64,000 nt of DNA from Streptomyces fodineus. Its GTDB lineage: Bacteria; Actinomycetota; Actinomycetes; Streptomycetales; Streptomycetaceae. Numbering within the stretch: position 1 is the first letter of the stretch; every line of letters begins with the position of its first letter. Under the pieces are notes generated by a model, which was given only the letters and a program-made list of their open reading frames with translations, made no database searches and was not told the DNA's origin. This document shows positions 33,381 through 41,111 of this stretch, piece after piece. The translations under genes were made by a program, and so were the position numbers. The stretch is taken from the NCBI RefSeq assembly GCF_001735805.1, contig NZ_CP017248.1:8680001-8744000 (forward strand), given 5' to 3'.

Positions 33381-34455
33381 AGACGTGCCCGCATTCGGGG
33401 CAGGTCCGGGAGGTGTTGCGGGGGTCCACGGCGATCACTTCTCGTCCGGCGCTTTCAGCCTTGGCGTGCAGGATCGTCAGGAACACCCCCCATCCGGCAT
33501 CCGAGATCGAGTGGTTGAGTCCGGCCTTCGCGCCAGCCCCGTTGGGCAGGAAGCTGCCCGGCTGGTCGGGGTCGGGCTTGGGAGCCGGGGCCTTGACCAT
33601 GTTGCGGATCTTGAGGTCTTCGTACGCGATGAAGTCGTGTTCGCGGACCAGGCCGAGGGCGGTTTTGTGTGCGTGGTCCAGGCGCTGGCGTCGGATCTTG
33701 CGGTGCAGGTCGGCAACGCGCTGGACGGCCCGCTGATGGTTGGCGGTGCGCTTGTCGCGGCGGACGCGGGCGAGTGCCTGCTGTGCGGCTTCGAGCTTGG
33801 CGGAGGCCTTGCGGCCGTGGCGGGGGTTGGGTACGAACGCGCCGTTGGAGACGGCGAGGAAGTTGGCTATGCCCATGTCGATGCCGACCACGCTGCCGGT
33901 CGCGGGCAGCGGCTTGGGTTCAGGCTGCTCGGCGGTCAGGATGACGTACCAGCGCTTGCCTTCACGCTTGACGCTGACGGTCTTGACCTTGCCGGTCACG
34001 GGCCGGTGCTGGTTGACCTTCACGTGGCCCACGCCCTGGAGGCGGACGCGGGTGGCGGGGTCGTGCGCAGTGGAGTTCCACCGGCATCCGTCGCCGTCCT
34101 TGGGGAAGTCCACGGTGTCGAACCAGTTCACGCCACGGAACCTGGGGTATCCCGGCTTGTCTCCGGCCTTCACGCGTCGGAAGAACGCGGCGAATGCCTT
34201 GTCCAGCCGCCGTAACGTGGCCTGCTGTGACGAGAACGACCAGCGGCCCTGCCGCTCGGGGTCGAAGGCGCGGATCTCTTTGAGCTGGGCCGACTGCTGC
34301 CCGTATTTGATGCTCGTCTTGGAGGGGTGCCGGTAGGCGTCGCGGCGTTCCTGCAAGGCTCCGTTGTAGAGGGAGCAGTGATCGCGCAGCATCTCGCCGA
34401 GCGCTGCCGACTGACCCACGGTGGGCCGCATGAGGAACTTGTACGCACGGATCAT
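33250..34455 (-). CDS. tnpB: TnpB RNA-guided nuclease
   Basis: 401 residues, normal for IS605 TnpB. RuvC-like catalytic acids are in GIDMGIANF (Asp, about 192), IAYEDL (Glu, about 276) and HADTVGALN (Asp, about 384); the zinc ribbon is CPECGH...CQSCGH between them. N-terminal AYKFLMRPT and WSFSSQQATLRRLDKAF are typical. ATG 34455 is preferred (GGGGG ten bases upstream) over GTG 34464. All catalytic residues are present, so it should be active: it cuts donor sites by omega-RNA guidance and favours retention of the element. Confidence 0.92.
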   Translation of the reverse strand: MIRAYKFLMRPTVGQSAALGEMLRDHCSLYNGALQERRDAYRHPSKTSIKYGQQSAQLKEIRAFDPERQGRWSFSSQQATLRRLDKAFAAFFRRVKAGDKPGYPRFRGVNWFDTVDFPKDGDGCRWNSTAHDPATRVRLQGVGHVKVNQHRPVTGKVKTVSVKREGKRWYVILTAEQPEPKPLPATGSVVGIDMGIANFLAVSNGAFVPNPRHGRKASAKLEAAQQALARVRRDKRTANHQRAVQRVADLHRKIRRQRLDHAHKTALGLVREHDFIAYEDLKIRNMVKAPAPKPDPDQPGSFLPNGAGAKAGLNHSISDAGWGVFLTILHAKAESAGREVIAVDPRNTSRTCPECGHVSAENRLTQEKFHCQSCGHNAHADTVGALNVLRAGLVRRDARQG

Positions 34456-34507
34456 CCGGCCCACCCCCTTTCCAAGTCGGTTCGCGTGATCATACTACCC
34501 TTGGTGT

Positions 34508-34936
34508 ATGTCACCGCGCTGGGAACCAGACCCCGATATTCGCACCGGCCGTCACGTCGCCTACAATCTGCATGCACACTTGGTGTTCGTCACCAAGTAC
34601 CGCAAGGACGTCTTCGATGACGCCATGCTGAAGCGGTGCGAGGAGATCATGCGGGATGTGTGCGGCAGCTTCGAGACGGAGCTGAAGGAGTTCAACGGCG
34701 AAGCCGACCACGTACACCTGCTCGTGCACTACCCGCCGAAAGTCGCCCTGTCCAAGCTGATCAACAGCCTGAAGGGCGTCAGCTCCCGGTACCTGCGCGC
34801 CGAGTACACCGGCCGCATCAACCGCATCGGGCTGGGCTCCGTCTTCTGGTCCCGCTCCTACTTCGCCGGGTCGTGCGGCGGCGCACCGCTCAGCATCGTC
34901 CGTCACTACATCGAGGGCCAGAAACGCCCAATCTGA
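34508..34936 (+). CDS. tnpA: IS200/IS605 family Y1 transposase TnpA
   Basis: 142 residues, complete. HUH motif in EADHVHLLVHYPP (about 65-77) and catalytic Tyr in IVRHYIEGQ near the C-terminus; AYNLHAHLVFVTKYRKDVF is the typical first strand. It cuts single strands at the hairpin ends and moves the element without target duplication. Divergent from tnpB, with 52 bases between the two starts. ATG start directly after an AT-rich stretch; no strong ribosome site, as usual for these genes. Confidence 0.92.
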   Translation: MSPRWEPDPDIRTGRHVAYNLHAHLVFVTKYRKDVFDDAMLKRCEEIMRDVCGSFETELKEFNGEADHVHLLVHYPPKVALSKLINSLKGVSSRYLRAEYTGRINRIGLGSVFWSRSYFAGSCGGAPLSIVRHYIEGQKRPI

Positions 34937-35000
34937 TCGTCACCCCAAGGCGCAGCGAACTCCGGCGCTGCGCGCCTCCGGGGCGATGATGCGTTTCCCT

Positions 35001-35018
35001 CCCCGGCTGAAGCCGGGG
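35001..35018. repeat. Subterminal hairpin of the IS605 element
   Basis: CCCCGGCTGAAGCCGGGG, eight-base stem with a two-base loop. Confidence 0.8.
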
Positions 35019-35036
35019 ATACCCACGCAAGATCAG

Positions 35037-35912
35037 GGATGGAGACGGAACGGGTGACGCATTGGTTCTCCTGTCCCTCGGTGCGCGGCCGGCGCCGGAC
35101 GGCTGTGCTCGTCATCGAGAGCGGCGGTGACGGTGCCGCCGTCGCTCATATCGCCTCGGCCGGTGAGCCGTTGGACGCGCCGACGACGGCCGCCGCCCAC
35201 CCACGCTGCGAACTGCACGACACCGCCTTCGCGTTCGCGTGCACCGGGGCGGCCGGGCCTGACGCTCCCGCATCCGCGCCGCACGCGGTCCGCGCACGCC
35301 GTCGAACCGCACGGCAAGGACTCGGCGACCGAGCAGCAGCAGGACTGGGCGCTGGACTCGGTCCGGCGGCCCGGTCGTCGACGAGGCGCGCACCGTACGG
35401 GTCTGGCAGCGGGTCGAGGCGCTGTCCGGCGCGTACGAGATGGCTCCGTAGACGCGCCGTACAGAGCACCGGAGGCCGAGCCGCGCGGGCACGGCCACGG
35501 GTCGCTCAGGCTTCGACTCCTTCCGGGGAGGCTGGCAGGGGGTGGGGGAGCGGTGGTTACGGAGACCGTGTGCGCCACTTCCTCGTGCGCGGTGGGACTG
35601 AGAGGCCGGCCCGGCCTCGTCGCTCGGCCTGCGTGATCGGACCGGATTCCGGCGCTTGGCGATCAAGGAGAACTGCGCAGGCCGCCACCACGCCGCCGAA
35701 CGAGCGCAGGCAGTGGCAGCGCATAGGGAACACGTGTGCGCCCCCGGCGCACGACCCTGGCCGTCCTGTGCGCATGTGCGCCGTACACCGGACGGGTGTC
35801 ACGGCCCGGACGCCCGCGTACCGGCGGGAAGGCCTTCTGGCATATGCCACTGCGGGCGCTGCCCCGGCCACGGAAGGGCCGCCCCGACGCGCCGAGCCCA
35901 AGGACGGTACCC
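35037..35912. other. Long gene-poor stretch before the CTQ cluster
   Basis: No intact gene. Plus-strand pieces HAVEPHGKDSATEQQQDWAL (about 35290-35360) and VVDEARTVRVWQRVEALSGA in another frame to a stop at 35452 could be one frameshifted C-terminus, family unknown. A 27-base repeat copy lies at 35657-35683. The promoter for the oxidase operon should be in the last 200 bases. Confidence 0.4.
35657..35683 (+). repeat. 27-base dispersed repeat, copy 2
   Basis: TGGCGATCAAGGAGAA, C, TGCGCAGGCC; see 6297-6323. Confidence 0.6.
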
Positions 35913-37376
35913 ATGCGAACGAGGATGACCAGGCACCTGGAGTCCGTCCTCACCGAGGTCGCCGCCGGCGCCAAAGCCGCACCGGTGCGCCGGCCGGTCC
36001 TTCCGCCGGAGTTCAACTGGCGCGATTACACCGTGCTGCTGCTGCACATTGCTGCGGAGATCGAGCACTCCCTGATGGTGCAGTACCTCTTCGCCGCGTA
36101 CTCGCTGGGCGGACCACAGGTCCCCGGGCACCTGCGCGCAGACGTACGGCGATGGCAGGAGATCGTCCTCGGCATCGCGAAGGAGGAGATGGGCCACCTG
36201 CTCACCGTGCAGAACCTCCTGATCGCGCTCGGCGGCCCGGTGCACCTCGGCCGGGAGGACTACCCGTGGGGAACGGACTTCTATCCGTTCCCGTTCACGC
36301 TCCGGCGGCTCACCCAGGAAACGCTCGCCCGGTACATCTGCGCGGAGAGCCCGCCCAACTGGACCGGCGAGGAGGCCGAGCGGATCCGGCAGCTGGCCGT
36401 GGGCCGGCAGGGCGCACCGGTGAACCGCGTGGGTGCCCTCTACGACCGGCTGACCGACATCCTCGGAGATCGCGATCGCATCCCGGATGCCGCCTTCCAG
36501 GCCGCGACCTTGCCCTACCAGGCCTCCTGGCACGAGTGGGGTCGCGGCTACACCCTCGGCGAACGCGGCCGGGACGCCGGCAACGTGCCCGAGACGCAGT
36601 CCCCCGACCTGCTGATCATCGGCGTCTCCTCGCGTGACTCCGCCCTGAACGCGCTGAAGCAGATCGGCGAGCAGGGTGAGGCGTTGCCTCCGCTGCAGGC
36701 ACCTCTCCCCGCGGCCGGCACGGATCCGAGGGAACTCTCACACTTCTTCCGCTTCCTGACGATCTTCCGCGAGCTGGATCGGCTCGACCTGCCCGACCAG
36801 AACACCGTCGCGCGGCGGGTCGCCGAGAACCCTCGCACCGATCATCGGCTCAACCAGGAGACTCTGGCACTGACGCGCACACTGGTCCTCGAACCGGGCC
36901 AGCCTCGCCCTGAGGTCAACCCCATCACCGACCCCGAGGCCGCTCGCTGGGGCCACTTGTTCAACCTGCGCTACCGCATGCTGCTGACCGACGTGGCACA
37001 CGCCTTCCGCCTGATCGGCCCGCTCGACAACGGCACCACCCTGACCGCGCGTGGATCGCTGATCCACCGGGCGTTCGGCGAGATGTACAACCTCCGGGCC
37101 GTCGCGGGAACGCTGCTCCAGCTCCCCCTCGACCGCGAACGGGACAGCGGCCTGCTGGCCGGCCCGCCGTTCGAGATGCCGTACACGCTGGACCTCCCGG
37201 CGGGTGACCGCAACCGGTGGCTGCTCCAGCGCGATCTCACCGAGGCCTCGCTGCGCGCCGTCGACGCCCTGCTCCAGACGAGGTTGACGCCCGAGGGCGA
37301 GGCGTACCTGCGCGCGCTTCGCGAGACAGACATCCAGGCACGGAAGTTCGCCGAACGCGTTCTGGCCGAGCGCTGA
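35913..37376 (+). CDS. Ferritin-like protein (VioB/LodA-cluster type)
   Basis: 487 residues. Carboxylate/His positions typical of a ferritin-like diiron four-helix bundle are visible in the first half: HIAAEIEHSLMVQYLFAAYS (E-x-x-H, about 47-66) and IAKEEMGHLLTVQNLLIALG (E-E-x-x-H, about 89-108). This half matches the ferritin-like domain found in VioB-type proteins; the second half (FRFLTIFRELDRLDLPDQNT and on) has further helices. ATG 35913 has AAGGAC upstream. First gene of five packed genes with a LodA-like oxidase and its maturation proteins; 41 bases to the next. It may supply an oxidation step in cofactor formation or act on the product. No signal peptide. Confidence 0.8.
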   Translation: MRTRMTRHLESVLTEVAAGAKAAPVRRPVLPPEFNWRDYTVLLLHIAAEIEHSLMVQYLFAAYSLGGPQVPGHLRADVRRWQEIVLGIAKEEMGHLLTVQNLLIALGGPVHLGREDYPWGTDFYPFPFTLRRLTQETLARYICAESPPNWTGEEAERIRQLAVGRQGAPVNRVGALYDRLTDILGDRDRIPDAAFQAATLPYQASWHEWGRGYTLGERGRDAGNVPETQSPDLLIIGVSSRDSALNALKQIGEQGEALPPLQAPLPAAGTDPRELSHFFRFLTIFRELDRLDLPDQNTVARRVAENPRTDHRLNQETLALTRTLVLEPGQPRPEVNPITDPEAARWGHLFNLRYRMLLTDVAHAFRLIGPLDNGTTLTARGSLIHRAFGEMYNLRAVAGTLLQLPLDRERDSGLLAGPPFEMPYTLDLPAGDRNRWLLQRDLTEASLRAVDALLQTRLTPEGEAYLRALRETDIQARKFAERVLAER

Positions 37377-37417
37377 ACACCCCTCGGCAACCGACCAACC
37401 ACCGACGAGGAGAGAGC

Positions 37418-38842
37418 GTGGCCATCAAGGAACTCCGGATCCTGCCGCCCCTGGCGATCGGCCGCCTGGGCTCGGCCGCCCGGCCGATGGACAACTACGA
37501 GGTACTGGTCGACCCGCACCGCCCGTTGGCGCCCCGGCAGGTGCGGCCGGCCCCGACCTTCCAGGTGGATCCGCACAGCGGCGCCATCACATCGGCCGAG
37601 ACCCCGCCGACGCTGCGCTTCACCGAGGACGGCCAGGTCCGGCCGGTGGCTCCGTTCCTGGAGGTCTGGGCGCTGACCGCGCAGCGGGGCCGGGAGGACG
37701 TGCTGGAACTGTTGACCCTCGACCTGCTGGCCCGTCACGGGCTCGGGCCCGAGGACGTGCACTGGTCGGTGCACGTGGCCAACCACAAGATCCACCGCAG
37801 GACCGGTGACGAGAACGACCGCATCGATGCGCGGGTCGGCCCCGTCAACGACCACGCGGTGCACCCGCTGAACGGCACCTGCCCCAACTTCTGGGAGGGC
37901 AGGGCACTTCCGCTCGGGCACGTCCGATACCTGAAGCCCACCCCCGAGTTCCCCGGCATCCGACTGCGCTTCACCCCCGCCGCCGGCCGCGTCTACGGCT
38001 CCAGCCTGCAGCAGCCGCCTCCCGGGCCGCCGCGGCCCGACCCCGAGCGCGACCCGAACGTGGTCGATGTGCTGTACGACGCCAACCGGGGCACCTGGCT
38101 CGGCTACCACGACGATCCCAACAACCCCCGGGTCACCAACCCCTCCCAGATCTACGCCGGTTTCACTCAGCAACGCAAGTGGATCAGCAAGGGCTACCTG
38201 GACGACGAGTGCGACGGCCTGGTCAGGGCCGAACTCACCGTCGATGGCACTCTCCTGAGCGCGTACGGCCGGATCGGTGCAGGCCCGCCGGCCTACGCTC
38301 CCGACAGCTTCCCGGTGCGCGCCGTCGCGGACGAGCTGGAGCAGGCCATGTTCGGCCCCACGGTCGGTGCCGGCCAGGTGTCGCCGGAGGCCGCCGAGGA
38401 GGTGGTCCGGCGTGCCTTCGACACGGTCCGGCTCATGAACACAGCCGTGCTGAACGGCAACACGGTGAACGGCCAGGTCCGCGGTGCCTCCACCATGGTC
38501 GCCCAGGACACCAACGACACCGGCCGCCTGTACGAGCCGATCATGGCTCCGTCGCTGGTCGACCGCAGCGCGCTGCTGAACCTGCACCAGCAGGTGCTCA
38601 CCGGCCTGCGCAGCGGCACGGCACCTTGGTTCGCCGACGTGCTGCGCGACTTCGACGACGTCGGCGACCTGTCCGACAAGGGGCGGCGCAAGATGCCGGC
38701 CCTGATGCGCGGTGCGGACGGTCGCTCCCTTGCGCTGACCCGCCGCCAGGTCGACCTCGTCCGCAAGGTCGCCAAGCGGGCGATCTTCACCGACAACGGC
38801 CCTGCCGCCACTACGACTTCCGACCCCGAGGAGCGGGGATGA
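37418..38842 (+). CDS. LodA-like oxidase, N-terminal part
   Basis: 474 residues. It matches the N-terminal two thirds of LodA/GoxA-type CTQ-dependent oxidases: ILPPLAIGRLGSA at the start, VRPVAPFLEVWA near 70-82, VHWSVHVANHKIHRR near 117-131, a YDANRGTWLGY stretch and DDECDGLVRAELTVDG near 262-277, followed by PDSFPVRAVADELEQAMFG. The cofactor-bearing Cys/Trp region is not here; it is in the next gene, which overlaps by four bases. GTG 37418 has GAGGAGAG just upstream. In LodA these parts are one polypeptide, so this is either a natural two-subunit form or the product of a split. No signal peptide. Confidence 0.8.
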   Translation: MAIKELRILPPLAIGRLGSAARPMDNYEVLVDPHRPLAPRQVRPAPTFQVDPHSGAITSAETPPTLRFTEDGQVRPVAPFLEVWALTAQRGREDVLELLTLDLLARHGLGPEDVHWSVHVANHKIHRRTGDENDRIDARVGPVNDHAVHPLNGTCPNFWEGRALPLGHVRYLKPTPEFPGIRLRFTPAAGRVYGSSLQQPPPGPPRPDPERDPNVVDVLYDANRGTWLGYHDDPNNPRVTNPSQIYAGFTQQRKWISKGYLDDECDGLVRAELTVDGTLLSAYGRIGAGPPAYAPDSFPVRAVADELEQAMFGPTVGAGQVSPEAAEEVVRRAFDTVRLMNTAVLNGNTVNGQVRGASTMVAQDTNDTGRLYEPIMAPSLVDRSALLNLHQQVLTGLRSGTAPWFADVLRDFDDVGDLSDKGRRKMPALMRGADGRSLALTRRQVDLVRKVAKRAIFTDNGPAATTTSDPEERG

Positions 38843-39708
38843 CCGAGCCGCAGCCCATCACTTCGATCCGGCCGAGCAACCTCTCGGCGCAGCTTCACTA
38901 CCGGGCACCCGGTAACCCGCCCAGCACCCTGGCCGCCTCCGCCATCTCCAACGCCTTCCCCGGTCTTGAGTTCGACTTCCGCAACATCTGGCGCCGCATC
39001 TTCGAGGGCATCGAGCTGCACGAGGCGGACAACCTGGTGGTCCGGGCCGATCCGGACCACCAGGAGCTGGAGGGTTGCCGGTTGCTCCGGGTGGCCGGTG
39101 AACCGGTGGTCGGTAGCCTGCTCGGCCCGCAGCTTCCCAGGGGCACGTCCGACCCGCTCACCTCGGCCGGCAACCCCGACGGGGTGACCATGCTGGAATG
39201 GTCCAACTCCCTTGCCAAGGTCCTGGATGGCCATGCCGGACGGCCGGTGGCCTGCGAGTTCACGATGCAGCCTAGCGACAGCCCGGTGGGCATCCCGGAC
39301 GACCCGGCCACGCTGCGCTCCGTCGACCTGGTCATCCGTCCACTGTTCGCCGTCAGCGAGGCGGCGGAAGGCTGGATGACGGTGATCGACGAGCAGCTGG
39401 TGCAGCCCGGCGACCTCACCCGCAGCCTCTGCTCTCCCTGGCAGAACGACTACCGCGAGTGCGCCTGCTACTACTGGGCGGCCAGCCGGCCGGACTACGT
39501 CAACGTGGACGTGGACGAGCAGGGCGTCAGCGTCGGCAACAACTGGCTCTCGGTGCATCGCGAACCCAAGGAGTACGTGCTCGACAACGGCCGGGACACC
39601 CGCCTCCTGACGTACGAGAACCTGTTTCGAGAATGGCAGTCGCACCTGCGATTCATCGTCGGCGGACGGGACTACCCGGACGATGGCCGGCCGACCCACA
39701 ACCCCTGA
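38839..39708 (+). CDS. LodA-like oxidase, C-terminal CTQ-bearing part
   Basis: 289 residues. GDLTRSLCSPWQNDYREC followed by ACYYWAASRPD corresponds to the GDLT..(I/L)PWQADF..C and (Y)WWP.Q.P motifs of LodA that carry the cysteine tryptophylquinone. Here the candidate cofactor residues are C208 (or C210) and W213, much closer than the tens of residues between them in LodA/GoxA. C198 lies just before PWQ. The C-terminal LFREWQSHLRFIVGG matches the final LodA helix. ATG 38839 overlaps the previous stop (ATGA), so both parts are made together. Expected reaction: oxidative deamination of an amino acid or amine with H2O2 release; substrate unknown. Confidence 0.78.
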   Translation: MTEPQPITSIRPSNLSAQLHYRAPGNPPSTLAASAISNAFPGLEFDFRNIWRRIFEGIELHEADNLVVRADPDHQELEGCRLLRVAGEPVVGSLLGPQLPRGTSDPLTSAGNPDGVTMLEWSNSLAKVLDGHAGRPVACEFTMQPSDSPVGIPDDPATLRSVDLVIRPLFAVSEAAEGWMTVIDEQLVQPGDLTRSLCSPWQNDYRECACYYWAASRPDYVNVDVDEQGVSVGNNWLSVHREPKEYVLDNGRDTRLLTYENLFREWQSHLRFIVGGRDYPDDGRPTHNP

Positions 39709-39722
39709 CGAGGTCTTGTCCG

Positions 39723-41111
39723 ATGAACCCCTCCCTCACCCCGCACGCGACCGGTGGACCGGCCCGTGAGCTGTTCGAGCTGTCCGCCCCGGTCAGCCCC
39801 GACCTCCACCTGGTGCGCACCGAGGTCGGCCGGCACGCCCTGGTGGTCAACGGCAACCGCCTGTTCGACCTCGACGCGGACAGCTACCTGGCCCTCGACC
39901 GCGCACGGCACGCCGACGACGGCCCCGGGTTGTCCCGGTTGATGTCCGAACTCGGGCTGGACGCCCCACGGCTGATCGACGACCGGCCTCCCGCCGAGCC
40001 GCCGGTGCGCGCCCTTTCGCTCTCCGTGGCGCAGAAGTGCAACCTCGGCTGCACCTACTGCTACGCCCAGCAGGGCAGCTTCGGCGGGACACCCACCAGC
40101 ATGTCGGCCGAGACCGCGCTCACCGCAGTGGAACTGCTCTTTCGCGAGGCCGCACCGGGAGAGCGGGTGAACCTGGCCTTCCTCGGAGGCGAACCCCTGC
40201 TCAACCGGCCCGTCGTACACGCCGCCACCGAGCATGCGGTCCGGCTCGCGGCGAAGCGGAACGTGCAGGCGACCTTCTCGATCACCACCAACGGCACCAC
40301 ACTGACCGCCGCGGACGCCGACTTCTTCGAGCGGCACGGCTTCGCGGTGACGGTGAGCCTGGACGGCACCAAGGAGGCGCACGACTCGCTGCGACCCTAC
40401 CGGGGCGGAAGGGGCAGCTTCCGGAGAGTGATCACCAACGTGACCCCACTGCTGGCGGCTCAGCAACGGATGCAGGTCTCGGCACGGGTGACGGTGACCC
40501 CGCACAACCTCGCCCTGCGGGAGACCCTGGATGCATTCGTCGAACTCGGCTTCCACAGCGTCGGCTTCTCGCCCATGCTGAACTCCCCGACCGGTCAAGG
40601 CGAACTGTCGGCTGCAGACCTGGAGTTGATGCTTAATCAGATGGTGTCATGTGGTGAGGAGTTCGAGCGACAGGTGGTCGCAGGCCGCCGTTACCCTTTC
40701 GCCAACCTCGCCAACGCGCTGCGTGAGCTCCACCGCGGCACCCATCGCCCCTATCCCTGCGGTGCCGGTGCCGGGTATCTGGGCGTCTCCGCGGAGGGCG
40801 AGCTCGCCGCCTGCCACCGCTTCGTGGGCGATCCCAGGGGCGCGCTGGGCAGCCTCGACCGGGGCGTGGACCGTGCTCGGCAACTGACCTGGCTCGGCGA
40901 GCGGCATGTGCACCGCCAGGAGCCGTGCCGTTCGTGCTGGGCGCGTTATCTGTGCGGCGGTGGCTGCCACCACGAGGTGATCGACCGTGGCCGTCCCGCC
41001 TGCCAGTACATCCGCGGTTGGCTGCACTACGCCTTGGGCGCGTACCACCGGCTGCTCAGCCGCAGGCCCGACTGGTTCGGCCCCGCGCCGGCCGGCGGGA
41101 CCCCGGCGTGA
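39723..41111 (+). CDS. Radical SAM/SPASM maturase, QhpD-like
   Basis: 462 residues. The radical SAM cluster is CNLGCTYCY (Cys 106, 110, 113); LAFLGGEPLLN is the SAM-binding GGE. The C-terminal SPASM region has CGAGAGYLGVSAEGELAACH and CRSCWARYLCGGGCHHE for auxiliary 4Fe-4S clusters. The N-terminal 95 residues (LVVNGNRLFDLDADSYLALD) look like a peptide-recognition domain. The family includes QhpD/PeaB, which makes Cys-to-Asp/Glu thioether links in quinohemoprotein amine dehydrogenase. ATG 39723 with GAGG nine bases upstream. Likely acts on the Cys-rich C-terminal oxidase part encoded just before it. Confidence 0.88.
   Translation: MNPSLTPHATGGPARELFELSAPVSPDLHLVRTEVGRHALVVNGNRLFDLDADSYLALDRARHADDGPGLSRLMSELGLDAPRLIDDRPPAEPPVRALSLSVAQKCNLGCTYCYAQQGSFGGTPTSMSAETALTAVELLFREAAPGERVNLAFLGGEPLLNRPVVHAATEHAVRLAAKRNVQATFSITTNGTTLTAADADFFERHGFAVTVSLDGTKEAHDSLRPYRGGRGSFRRVITNVTPLLAAQQRMQVSARVTVTPHNLALRETLDAFVELGFHSVGFSPMLNSPTGQGELSAADLELMLNQMVSCGEEFERQVVAGRRYPFANLANALRELHRGTHRPYPCGAGAGYLGVSAEGELAACHRFVGDPRGALGSLDRGVDRARQLTWLGERHVHRQEPCRSCWARYLCGGGCHHEVIDRGRPACQYIRGWLHYALGAYHRLLSRRPDWFGPAPAGGTPA

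Larger units (their letters stand above)
33211..35036. mobile_element. IS605-type insertion sequence
   Basis: Divergent tnpB (33250-34455) and tnpA (34508-34936) flanked by related ends: CTCCCCCGGCTGAAGCC near 33221-33237 and CTCCCCGGCTGAAGCCGGGG at 34999-35018. The latter forms an 8-bp hairpin (35001-35018), the former CGGCTGAAGCCG or GAAGCC-GTA-GGCTTC (33232-33246). These are the subterminal hairpins recognised by Y1 transposases. No target duplication is expected. The outer ends are estimated to within about 15 bases. Confidence 0.8.

Noticed and set aside
35039..36637. Plus-strand open frame of 532 codons upstream of and overlapping the ferritin-like gene
   Set aside because: No family resemblance; its second half is an out-of-frame shadow of the ferritin-like gene.
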